Positions 44,556 to 57,500 of a stretch of 64,000 bases of DNA are shown here, one piece after another. The notes under the pieces were generated by a model that did no database searches, was not told the origin of the DNA, and saw only the letters and a program-made list of their open reading frames with translations. Each line of letters opens with the position of its first letter. The first letter of the stretch is position 1. The position numbers were made by a program, and so were the translations under genes. Source of the DNA: Pohlia nutans (lineage: Eukaryota > Streptophyta > Bryopsida > Bryales > Mniaceae); NCBI GenBank assembly GCA_022496805.1, contig CM040094.1, forward strand, positions 15,151,501 through 15,215,500, given 5' to 3'.

Positions 44556-46840
44556 CGTGCGTGGTGGTCAAATGCAACTTATGAAGCCAAGTGCAGACGC
44601 AGAGGAATTGGGAAGTGGACAGGCAAGTCTCCGTTTCCTGCGAGGTTCTCAGCATTATTGGGAAGAGCCCGCCGGGAGGGTTGAGCAGGATGATCCATAA
44701 TGTTGCAGGCAGGAAGCAGAGACCATCTCAGTCCTGTTTTTGGACAGGTTGGAAACGGAACCTGGGAGGAGAGTTCTTTTGTGTATTGTTGAATGTCCTT
44801 GTGGTAGATGGCTGTGATTTGTACAGTTCTGGTGGATGCTGTGATTTGCTGCAGCTAACTCATACAGAGTGAGTCTTGGTTGAATCCGGGAGGGGAAAAA
44901 CGCAGGTTGTATAGTCCTAGGTAGGAAAAATAGGATAATCCAGCAGTTCCATTACCTTAGAGTGAGCAGTTAGTTGCTTTTTTCGTTTGGCAGTAGGCGA
45001 CTTCTTTTGTGGAGCCTCTTTTGTAAGACTCTGAGTCTTCTTGCCGGTACGATATTTATTGTGTGGGACACCCTGGTATCCCTTACTTTAACTTAATTTG
45101 CAAATTTTGCACAAATACGCCACCGTCCCTGCACCCGAGGTACCTACACCCTTATATGGACACCTTACATGTTAGAATTCTTTGTTGACCTTCCATGTTT
45201 GATTTATTTATTAAAATTAATATGTAAAGAAAACACTCACAAGAACCCTCTTAGGGCATCCTCAATGCATCTGGCAAATATTTAATATGCCCGGTATATT
45301 TAATTATATCTTTTGACTGGGATGGAATTAGAACGTTAAAGTACTATTATTAAAATCACACATTTGAAAATATAAACGAAGTAAACCCAAAATAATCATG
45401 ATTTGGACATTGGATGATCAAGATACACCCCTTTAAAAGCTACTTAACTTTAAAATGTTTTAGAGGTCCCTTCAAATCAAGTCTCATGGGAAAAGTTAGT
45501 CAAGGGCACGGTAAGTGTTGGTTGAATTGTTGTGCCTTTGGTTGAATTTTTCCTTTTCAGACTTGATTGAAGAGTCCTCAAAGTTAGCAAACATTTCATG
45601 CAATGTGTTTAAGTCAACCAATGTCTGTATCAAGAATTTTTTGTACTTTTATTATGTAGTTTTGAATGTGCTTTTGATGATAATATTTTAATGTTCTAAT
45701 TCCTTGTCTATTAGAATACATGTTTAATATATTGAGCATGTTTACCGGATAGATTCAGGATGCGAAACAAAGGTTTTAATCAATAAATTAAACAAAACCT
45801 TATTAACTTTGATAACATGAGTTGTAAGTAAAATCTGATGATAAAAGCAAAAGACTCAAAGCAAAAACAAATTTCATAAAATATGAATTCTAATTAATGA
45901 AAATTGTTGTAGTATTTTAACGATAAAGACAAAAGGCTTAAAATAAAGCGGTCAAATTTAAAATAAGCAAAACTATTTCAAGCAAGACCGTCTTGCATTG
46001 ATAAAAGTTATTGACTAAAACCGGCTATTAGTCACTTCACTATAAATACTCCATTGTAAGGTTTTGATACAAGGATTCTAATACCAATGTTCTCACTTGA
46101 GTGTGCTTGGCATCTCAACTATTGTACCCAATTCTCAAGGTCAACATTTTATGCCGAATAATTAATTTTTTTGGAAAATTCCTTGTCAACAATATCAAAT
46201 TATGTGAATATTCCTTAAGATTTTGATTTTCACCATACAATTTCCTAAAGATTTGGGTTTCTCTTCTTATTCTTATTTTTTGTTGATATTGACGACAAAC
46301 TATGGTAGTTCTATTTTCAACAATGTAGAATAAGTTAAACCATGGTGAAGAATAGAATTAGCTCAAGATTTGATGCTTTCCTACAATTTTCACTCATTTC
46401 ATAAGGAAAGTTTTGAAAATTCATAGTTTATTCACATGATAAAGATAGTTGATATGTCTCTAAAAATTGAAAGGGCTTTTAACATTTTTCATTCACTTAG
46501 GCCGTCTGTCAAACCCTCTCAGTGGTTAAATGTAAATGCTTTAAGTCAACAAGTTTTGAAAAATCAACAAGCAAAAAGCTTAGTAATTCATGACATATCC
46601 CTTTGTATAGTCCGTAAACCAATCACAATCACTATATTGTACATGGGTAATCATTATTGTTCACAGATTTAGGATATTGAGCCTTTCTTTAAATTAGCTT
46701 TAGAGGGATGCATTTAGATATCATCGTATTGTGCTTGTAATATATAGCTCTTTCACTCACTCTGCATTTTATTAAATTAAAGCTCATTTCATCCAATTTT
46801 CAAAGAATCTCTTACTTTTAGTAGTAGAATGTAAATGCTC
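44556..46840. other. 3' flank of paralog 2 and AT-rich intergenic DNA
   Basis: The first 500 bases are probably 3' untranslated sequence of the preceding gene (mixed composition, no repeats). From about 45100 the DNA becomes AT-rich. Traces near 46130-46330 resemble 14640-14850 and so are a diverged repeat. No coding exon was supported. Confidence 0.35.
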
Positions 46841-47415
46841 TTAACCCCTAAACGTCCTCACCTATGTCCAGTTTTGGCAGTTTTGCAAAGATGCATTATA
46901 AAATGCATTTAATATGAATATTTAGAATTTAATGTATGAATAAAAGTTATACATTTTGAATTTTAGATTCTATCCATACGGTTAGATCTATGATTGCTAT
47001 CACTAATCTTTTTCTATAGATTTTGAAACATAAAATAAAAAATTATTTTGTAATTCTATTACGAATAAGATATTGATAGTATGTGCATGAAATTTGTTGT
47101 GATGGGTTATAATGTAGTACTCTAGGTGTAGTGATTTTTGGAGATTTTTTGGATGCTTGATTTTATGAGTTTATTTTTTCAAGAACACTTTTAGACCAAA
47201 ATCTTCAAAATTTTAGGTGAAACACTGCAACACAAAATGAGGCATAATTTTTTCAAAATTGTTTCCTTTTCGATCAGATCACACATACATGAAGCTAACT
47301 TCCCATAAAAAATTCAGTAAAAAAATCACACTACAAAAGTGCATGAAGGATGAAAAACTACGGATGAAATTTGTACATCAAGCAAAATGTGCATGGTTGG
47401 GCGGTTAGGGGTTAA
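46841..47415. mobile_element. TTAA-flanked miniature element, family B, copy 3
   Basis: TTAACCCCTAAACGTCC at the left and GGTTGGGCGGTTAGGGGTTAA-type right end. Colinear with copies 1 and 2 over the whole length, with the subterminal palindromes partly decayed. Confidence 0.75.
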
Positions 47416-48170
47416 ACTAGCGTCACGATTAATATTACAATACCCAAATAAAACATATTTTGGTATGTTAACTCTAAAAGAACATTTCCTAATTTAGAAA
47501 GAAAGGAGTTTGTTTGAGTTTAAACCTCAAAATAGGGAAATAATTTACATTCTAAAAATGTAGATACATATTATTCTTTGCATGAATGATGCTTGAAAAA
47601 AATCATAATTTTTTTCTCCATTATTAGCAATGCCTGATCAAAGTGATTTGAAAACTGAGAAAATTAAGCCCAAGAAGCTTGATATGTCCTTTACTCCCTC
47701 AGTCCTTTAAGAAACTTCTTCAACCCCTTGTCAGTTTGTTCCATAATAAATTTCATGTTACTCAAACTAACTACACTAAATAGGTAGATTAGTGTTAGAT
47801 AATTATAAGATTTGAAAATATTATAGATTTTTACTCTCGACAAAAAAATTACAACAGACATTGATTCCAATACTATTGAAAGATCCCCATAAGACCAATA
47901 TAGAGGGTAAAAAAAATTGGTCAACAGTCAAAACTTACAACATGTTTATGTAAATTAGTGTATCTAACACTAATCTACCTATTCAGTGTACTCTTGACTT
48001 AGGCTCCATGACATTATCCTCAAACTTTACACCATAACGGAGTTAATTTAGGAATTTTCCTTGAACAAGAAACTTATTTGGGACATACGAGTAAGGGCCA
48101 AAATCCTCTTCAAAATGAGCACAGAACCCACACTAATTTATTCCCCACTCTAATACGGGTAAGAGAGAAA
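47416..48170. other. Repeat-derived DNA upstream of FAAH
   Basis: Positions 47455-47665 are the reverse complement of the parts of family O at 4669-5456 and appear to be an intact-core but end-damaged copy. A short inverted repeat (TAGTGTTAGATAATTATAA...TAACACTAATCTACC) lies at about 47785-47985. No gene was seen. Confidence 0.4.
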
Positions 48171-48597
48171 ACAGTCTTCCGCTGACAAAGCGACCGGCAA
48201 CGTCAGAAGAAGCTCACGAGGGACCTCGATTGTCAGATCGAAGGTTACTGCGTCGCTTTCTCTGCTCGATTTCATTAAATTACTGTACTACCCTTTTGAT
48301 TTCTCACCTACTCGCCATTTCCAGTTTGCTTTACAAACAAGCTCTCTTGCAAATCCTCTTACAGTTTCCTCTCCATTTCAAACAAGAAGAAGCGGTTCAG
48401 AATTTGGAACTGTGAAAAATTCTACCCCTATCGACCTTTTTCTTGTCCTGTGGGAACCTAGTACTAACCGGCACTTCATGTTTTCATTATGTTCACTTCT
48501 CTTGTTTTTTGTTGTTTTTATGTTTTTTTTAATTTTTAACCCCACTTTTTTCTTTTGGTTTCAGAGAATGCGCTCTGGGTGAACAAACACTTTTACG
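48171..48597 (+). promoter_or_regulatory. Probable 5' leader of FAAH
   Basis: The sequence becomes less AT-rich at about 48175-48420. A likely leader donor lies near 48239 or later. A T-rich tract ending TTTGGTTTCAG then comes 34 bases before the ATG at 48598, suggesting a leader intron. No TATA box could be chosen with confidence. Confidence 0.4.
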
Positions 48598-51500
48598 ATG
48601 GCTTCAAAGAATCAGATGCTGCCAGTGGAGGAGGTTCTGGAAAATCAAGTGAAGTTCAACATCACTGATGTCGTAGGTATGTGTATTTTTTTTTCCCTAC
48701 AGTATTTGAAACTAATGTCGCCCTTGTTTACATTGATCTTTGCATTTTTCTTTTGGGGGTTGTGACTGTATAATTTATGCCGTGGTTGGTTGATTGTGGA
48801 CTGTAGCCCCGAAGCTTACTGGATGGCAGCTCCGGTTGTTCGTGTGGGCTCAGAATTCTCTTCTTCTCGGTGGCTTGATCAAATCGAATTTAATGCGGAT
48901 GAATAACATTCCGCAGGTGCCAGCCAGCCAGCCAGCCCCTTCTTATTTGAAAAGTTTATGATTCAGTTTCTTGTTGAATGCTCAGGGTTTATAGAGTGTT
49001 AGATAACTTCAATAAAAGAAAGAATCGTCTCTCATATTGATGATTACTCTCTGTTTCTGGGTTTATAGAGTGTTAGATATTAACTTCGATATAAGGTGGT
49101 TACCCCATTCCCAACTGAATAAGAAATACGGATATGAGACATTGATATTATTTAGTATTATTATTTTTTAGAGTTAGGCAAGAAGAAATAGATTTCAACA
49201 CAAGTTGAAACATAATTTTTGGATGAAGAATGAATTAGTTATAAATTTTCAAAGTTGAAGTATGACGCATCCCATTCACGTCATATAGGTAGAGCTCTTT
49301 CTGTCTAAAGAAGATTTGTATTGCACACACCAAAGATGCTTAAACCAACAACAACGAATCCATAACCACACTTACATATACTAAAACCAACAAGAGAGAA
49401 CCCATTACCAACTGTAACTCATGCTACAACCAACATCATTGCAGCATTGATTGTGGAAAATGCCCCTAGACCACCTTATAGAGTGTTAGATAACTTCAAT
49501 AAAAGAAAGAATCGTCTCTCATATTGATGATTACTCTCTGTTTCTGGGTTTATGGAGTGTTAGATATTAACTTCGATATAAGAAAGAATCGTCCAGGCTC
49601 ATATTGATGATGACTCTCTGTTTCTTGTCGCGCAGAGTTTCCAGTAAAATTAGTGTCATAAAGAGAATGTTATGACGATTCTCTGTTTCTTGTTTGTTAT
49701 CATATTTACTAACATTATAAAGAGATGAGTCTTACTTTATATTTATGATGACTTTCTGTTCTTGTTGATTAGATCTGTGTCTTGGGAGCCATTTTGAATG
49801 TCTTGACCGATTGCTTTGTTTTCTTGCAGTATATGCGTGAAATTATCATTCCTGACACGCCCATGTACCAACCGGAATATCCTGCCAACCGTAAGAGAGT
49901 TTGCACTTGATCAAGAATTAATGATTTTTTGTGTATTTTTAATTTTATGTTGCGTGATCTGATGATGGTATTGTCTGACCTCAGAAGCTCCGGAAGCAGC
50001 TGTGAAGCATTTTTTGGAGGGGAGTGATGCCATTGAGAGAGTGGCATCTGCTCTAGAATGCTTGCCTGCAATAGTACACAACGAATCACAAGTTCCCTTT
50101 CTTTACTGGAAAATTCGAGATTACGTTGAGGCTTATACAACTGGCCGTATAACACCAACTCAGGTTGACTAGCCACTTGGATATTATTAACGCATTCCAA
50201 TGTTTGAAAATAACCAAATGCAGATGAGGCCATATTTTATATCACCAGAATCAGTGAAGAATATTGCATGTCGTGGTCAAAAAAAGAAAGAAAAGTGAAC
50301 AAAAAACAAGTGCCCATATTACCTACTCAAGACCCTTAACCCCTAAAGGACCATAAGGCCACCAGGTGGTTCCTGTTTTTTTTCAGTAATTTTGAGTAGG
50401 TTTTATGTAGATTCTTTTTCGTTAATTCTTTAGAAAAATTTATTCAACATATGTAATATTCTTCACTAATTCCAGTGATATAAAATTTGGTCCCATTCAA
50501 ATTATAGTTTTCACAATATGATCGTTGAAGCTTGTCATTTTAAAACCATGAATCCTTGGTCCTTTAGGGGTTAAGCAGATATTAGAGTATGTCTTTTCTT
50601 CAGAATCTTTTCTGATCAGTGTGAGTATTTGTTTACTGGAACTTCTTCAAGACCTTTTCTCTTTGCATTATCTTGTAGGCATTTGTTTGACTAAACATCA
50701 TCTTGTAGGTAGCAGAGCGCATAATTGCAACTGTTGAGGAGGCAAAGCGAAAGAGTCCATCCTTGATATACTTCATTTCGTTTCTCCCTGAGGACGTGCT
50801 TAAGCAAGCGGCTGAGTCCACGGAGCGTTACAAGAATGGTAAGTCGTAGCTTTTAGATTCAAGATATGTCTTAGCTTTTGCTTTTTTTTAACTATGGAAT
50901 AATAGTGAGGGATGTCAAAAAATAGAAGTGATTTTCAATAGTAAGAGGTGGAATGTATTGGCTTCATTTTGCAGGGAAGGTGCTGTCTGTGCTTGATGGT
51001 GTACCCTTGGCCGTGAAGGATGACATAGACTGCCTTCCACATCCAAGCACAGGTGTAATTCCTTGTCCTATCATTCTGCAAATCGTCATAGCTTGAACCA
51101 GCCTTTTGTATGATTACCAGCCTTTTGTATGATTACCAGCCTTTTGTATGATTACCAGCCTTTTGTATGATTACCAGCCTTTTGTATGATTACCAGCCTT
51201 TTGTATGCATGTTATCTATATCTATATAAGGTGGTTATCCCATTCCCAACTGGCGCCTTAAACCAACAGCTAGGGGCATTTTCCACAATCAATGCTACAA
51301 TGATGTTGGTTGTAGCATGAGTTACAATTGGTAATGGGTTCTCTCTTGTTGGTTTTAGTATATGTAAGTGTGGTTATGGATTCGTTGTTGTTGGTTTAAG
51401 CATCTTTGGTGTGTGCAATACAAATCTTCTTTAGACAGAAAGAGCTCTACCTATGTGACGTGAATGGGATGCGTCATACTTCAACTTTGAAAATTTATAA

Positions 51501-54500
51501 CTAATTCAATCTTCATCCAAAAATTATGTTTCAACTTGTGTTGAAATCTATTTCTTCTTGCCTAACTCTAAAAAATAATAATACTAAATAATATCAATGT
51601 CTCATATCCGTATTTCTTATTCAGTTGGGAATGGGGTAACCACCTTACATATGTGCTTCTCTGGTTCATTATGGGATGCATGACTTGATTATGAGCCCTT
51701 TTTATGTATTTGCTCATGAATTATTACGTGGTCACGAATTCAGCTGGAACGAAGTGGCTTCCCAAAGTGAGAGAAGTGAAAGCAGATGCTGTGTTGGTGG
51801 CGAGGCTGCGAAGTTGTGGTATGATTATGATTGGAAAAGCAGTGATGCATGAGCTTGGAATGGGAACCACTGGCAATAATCCTCATCATGGGTACGTTGT
51901 TCTCTTGTCTACAACCTCAGGCCTTCTATTGTTGATAACTTTACCGATTGTCAATTCTGTTAAATCATGTTTCCACTGACTATATATACATATAAACTTT
52001 TTGGTGCTTTTTTCTCATGTGTAATGTCTTCATGAGATTTGGTTTGGTAAATTTTTCTTGTGAAGCTTAGAACTGGTATTTTTTTACTGCGTTGTCTATA
52101 TTGTTGACTGTGAAATTTATCGGAGCATGTATAAGTGACTAAATTTTGTCACTTATTTGCAAAGTAAAATGGAATATTATCACTTCAAGTCTATATTGGT
52201 CATAGAGTGCGCTGCCTAAAGTTTCACCCTATTTGTGCCATGTGCCACTTTGTCTATCAGTGTTTTACATTTATAATTTTGATATGTACTCTTTTGTTAT
52301 ATACCTAGTGGCACCTGTAAATAGGGTGACTTGTGAATTGTGGCATATGATATAGGGTGGCTTACCTTAATCTGGAGTGTTCAGGAATATTGTGCACTTG
52401 AAAGTTTGAACTATGTCCATGATGGTCTCCAATATTAAAATTCTACGTAAATTTGGTGAAACAGGACAGCAAGAAATCCCCATGATCTGCAACGGTATAC
52501 TGGAGGTTCATCCTCTGGTCCTGGAGCACTTGTTTCATCCGGGTTGTGTCCCGTTGCCTTGGGAACTGATGTTGGAGGTGAGAAAATCTAAGTTTTGAGG
52601 TTCTAGATTTTATTTTTTACAGTACTTTTTCTGGTTACGTCTTGATTAACCCCTAAAGGACCAACAAGCCCAAATTGGGTTTCATGTTTTTATAAGCAGT
52701 TTTGATGAGTTCCTATCTGGACTTCTATTTGTTCAAATTTATTTTCTTTTTGACCATAACATGCAATGTTCTTCACTAATTCCGGTAGAATAAAATTTGA
52801 ACTATATTTTTCACAATCTGTCAATTTATAACCATGAATCCTTGGTCATTTAGGGGTTAATGAACCTGAACTTGGGACCTTTCTTAAATTGTGAAACCAG
52901 GATCGATTAGGATACCTTCCGCTTTGTGTGGAATTGTTGGCTTGAAGCCAACATTTGGACGGATAACGAATGAAGGGTACGGGTCTCTTTTCATCTCTTT
53001 TAATTTTTTTGTGGATCTTTTAACTATCATTCATCATTTTTTCCTGCTTACAAATTCACCTCTTTTCGTTTGTTGCATTCATCAAAATGGCTGCCAAATA
53101 TTCGTGTGCTAATTTACACCACTGCTTGTCTTGTCTTATGATCTCAATGGAATGGAATCGGCAGGTTGTCTTGTGTGGGATGGTCCATGGAGTCCTGTGG
53201 TCCCATTGCAGCGACCACAGAGGATGCATTGCTTGTGTAAGTGAGCGCTGCATTGCAGTTCTTTTTTTAAGTCTAGCATGAACAAGGTGAAATGAACTCC
53301 TACTGAAATAAATTTTTTTGGCTGAGTATAGTCCACCCTCTATAAATGTTAGGCTCTGGAGTAAAATTTTCCTAACATTTATAGTGAGTTAACATTGTAA
53401 CAGTTATAAAGGGAGCTTTTTGAATGCTTAACAAATATAAAGACCTTCTGAACCCTCATACGGTACCCTCCACAATATAGTCCAGATGAATAATTTGATC
53501 ACAATAATGGATGTCATCACACAGTATTGGATGTATTTTGTAGGTTAACATTTAGAAGTGGCAAATTAACAAAGATGGGAGTAAATTATTGTTAACATTT
53601 AACATGGTTAACATTCTAGTTAGCAATATGAGGGGAGTACGATTTTGTTAACAAATATAATGAGTTAACGTTTATAAGTGTAACATTCATCGAGGGGGGA
53701 CTGTAGCATTTAAGATCTCTTCATCAACGTTGGTCTCTAAAAATGCAACAAATTAGGGTTCATATGCGAAAATCAGACACTTTGTTTGTGTACTTGCAGA
53801 TATTCAGCAATGCTAGGAACACATCCAGCTGACAAGCTTCACAGTTGGCCGGTGAGTTCTTTTCACCTCTCAACAAATCAACTGAGAAGTTTTTTTGGTG
53901 TGATGTGCTGGATCTTATCAAAACTAATGTTTTGTTTGCTTTATCGATTACTATATAAAACCTTTGTTAAGCTTCATTCATTTAGAGTGATATTGTGAGT
54001 GTTTTATATTCATATTAATTTTAATAAACAAATTGAACATGATTTAGCTTGTGCTTGTGTATGACTGTCTCGTAATCTCTTTGATGAGCTTTTTGTCTAG
54101 GTAGAGATACTATTTGCATCACTTTAAACATATGTAGGAGGAGTGTGATTTTATAGAGCTGCTATGGAGAGATCACTTTGTGTACAAGAGCCAAATATAA
54201 CATTTTATCACTATGTATGAATTTCTTATGCAATTTCAAAGTGGGAGGTTGTATGCTTTGTAAGTGACAATAGACAACCCCATTTCCATTTAAAGATAAG
54301 TGGGGTCAGTATAGGAGATGGGATCAGATGCCTAATGTCAATAAATGGAAAGTGTAAAAAAATGGTATACATAATGTTATGCTTATATATATAATATACA
54401 TTTTCCCTAATGGTTTTAGTATGCTCTACCTTACAATTGAATCTTCTCACGGTCTGTCTTGCAGCTGCCTCCATGCGTGCCGGATCTCAATCAAGCTACT

Positions 54501-57500
54501 TTGGGTTCACTGAAACTCGGCAAATACTCAGATGTAAGGATTTCGTGTAAATTTTCCTCTCTCATGCTTCTTATCTTCAGTTTCTTTCACTCTATGTCGT
54601 TTAGATTGTACATTAACCCCTAAAGGACCACATAGGACCTACTCAAAACTGCTAAAAAGAAACATGAGGCCCAGTTTGGGCTTCTTGGTCCTTTAGGGGT
54701 TAAGGTAAACCACCCTATTTCCTATTTGTGCCATGTGACTATTTGTGCCACTTTGTGGTCATTGTGTATGAGTGTCTTACATTTTAAAATTTTGATATAT
54801 ACACTACTGGCTTGGGGAAGTCGGTGTAAATTTTGGGTACATATGAGCGTACAAAGGGTATTTAATGGGGGGCTATGAAATAATTGGAATATTCTACTAT
54901 TTATAGTATATTTGGGTATATTCCACATATATTCTAGGAATATTTCTAAAATATTCCCAAATTGGTTTTATAACACCCTATATTACTTCTATAAATTTAT
55001 AATTTTTATCTCAAATGAATAAAAGATACCCTATATTTGTTCTCTCATAGTTATTTAAATTCTTGACAGTGACTTCCCCGGGACTACTGGCACAAATAGG
55101 GTGGCTTACCTTAGATTTAGTGGCTGGTTCCTTGACACACTTTTCTCCAGAAGTTCTAATTTTGTATGAGATCTCTGAGCTGCATTTGCAGTGGTTCAAT
55201 TCGACGTTTGATAAGGAGGTGGCTGAGGTGTGCAACAAAAGCCTGATTCTTCTCATGGAGGAGTTTGGGACTGAGGTATGTGTAACAAAATTTGAGTGAT
55301 TATAATAGAAATATTGCAATGACATTGCTGATTGAGTTATTATTTTTTTATACCAGTGATTTCCCTCTTCGGAAGTTTTTGTTCTGGAAGATTACCAAAA
55401 GTGGTAAGTTCGTTTGTGCAGTAGAAAGTAGAGCTCTCACTTAGGTTTCTATGACTTGATGATCGCAGACCAAAGAAATTACATTGCCCGAGTTGGACCA
55501 ATTAAAGATTGGGCATCTTGCGACGGTGGGCTCCGAATATGCAGCTGGATTGGCGGGCTATGACAAAAAGTTGTGCGTACCTTTTCTGTCATTTTCCATT
55601 TCGTTAATTCCTGAAGGACTTAACCAAGGATTCATGGTTTTACAATCGATTATATTATGAAAAATATAATTGATATAGGACCAAATTTTATATCACCGGA
55701 ATAAGTGAAGAATATTGCATGTTTTGGTTAAAAAAACACAAAACGAAGTCCATACTCAAAACTGCTAAAAAGACATGAGTTCTAATTCGGGCTTCTTGGT
55801 CCTGTATGGGTTAACTTGAGCCTCATAATGTCTTAGCCACATGAGGAATTTTTATTTTCTCAATTTAATTTTGTTTTGGACCAAAACATACAATGTTGTT
55901 CACTTATTCTGGAGATACAAAATCTGGTTCCATTTTTCACAATATGATCAATCAAAGCAGTCATGGAATATCTTGGATTTAACTGCAATGGTCTACTAGC
56001 AGAATAGTTTTGTGAACTGAATTGGTTATATATTATATTCCAGATTGAAAGAACTCAGTTTGGAGACTCGCGGGACACTCAATCTCATGAAGGAATTCTC
56101 AGCTATCGACTTCCTTAGTGCCCAAAAAATCAGGTCAGGCTAAGAAACTTCAATACTTCACTTCCAAATTACTCTTTGTAACTTGTTATTATCATACTCT
56201 CCAATATCACTTTCCAGTATCTACAAAGAATATTCGTTATTGTGTATTAGTCACTTTCCACATGTCAAGCTCTGAACTCACGTACGTTGGTTACCAAAGG
56301 TGTGATATAAAAGAGTTAATTCTTTTTCTGAGGTTGGTCTTGCAGGCGCCGGGCGATGTATTTCCACATGCAAGCTTTTGAGAATGTGGATGTCATTGTA
56401 ACTCCAACCACTGGGTGAGCATTTTCACATATAGTTACAATGCTTTTCATCGTTGAGACAACATTTTTCCATTCAATTTACTTGTAGGGGAGGAAGTAGT
56501 AGTGTCCAATTATACTGTATATTGAAATAACTCCAAAAGCTGAAGATATCTTCATAATATGTAGATTTTGAGGAGGATAGCAGTTTAACATGTGTACTTT
56601 CCAAGTATGTGTCGACTCCACAATAAAAATTTGCTCCTATATTAGGTCTATTTCTAATGGTCAAGCCATTTACACTAGAAAGTACACACCAATGTTGTAT
56701 TGGTATTACACAGTTCTTAGTGAAATGAATGAATTGGAGTCATTATGAGAAGTAGTGGAGCTCAAACGGGTATTTAGAATGAACCACTGTCAAAAGTTTC
56801 ACTGTAGAAAGATGCCACACGTAGAAAAAATCACATAGATTTTGAGCTTGTAAAAAGTAATATTTTCAGAATTAGCGTGACCCAGAGTAATTGCATTGAA
56901 AAGTGTAGCTGTGTTGAAATTCTGTGCAGTACAACGGCACCGTTGATTCCACCTGCATCGTTGGCAGCTGGCGAGAGTGATTTGACGACAGTGGGTAAGC
57001 AAGTGTCAATCTCATTTTCCATTGAAAAGGCTCACTAGACAAGATTTCTGTAGCAACAATTAATTTATGGTCACTTTAGATTCGCAGGTTGAAGCAACAA
57101 CAAGCTTGAGTTAACAAGAAATCTTACACTTTGATTTGTGCAATTTCTTTTTCTTTTTCTTTTGTGTTACCTTTGGTTTGTTCAATATCAACTTTCCACT
57201 AAGGAAAACCACCCTATTTGTGCCACCTTATGATCACTGTGTTTTTACATTTGAAATTTTGATATGTACACTATTGATATATAGTGGCATAATTAGGGTG
57301 ACTTACCTTAGTCCAAGTAACAAGAATGAGAATGAAGAGGTGGTACTTACATGGCTCTCATGTGACATGGTCAAAATCCATTTAAGATAAAAGCCTCGGA
57401 CACTTGTTACCTCATAAGGTTTTGTAAATGCAAATGGGTTATTTTAAGCGTGATATTGATTCAAAATTTAAGCTTGTTGCTTTGGACTTGGCAAAGTGGG

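Noticed and set aside
51099..51207. CRISPR-like array
   Set aside because: The 19-bp units are directly adjacent with no spacers, in a plant intron; a minisatellite.
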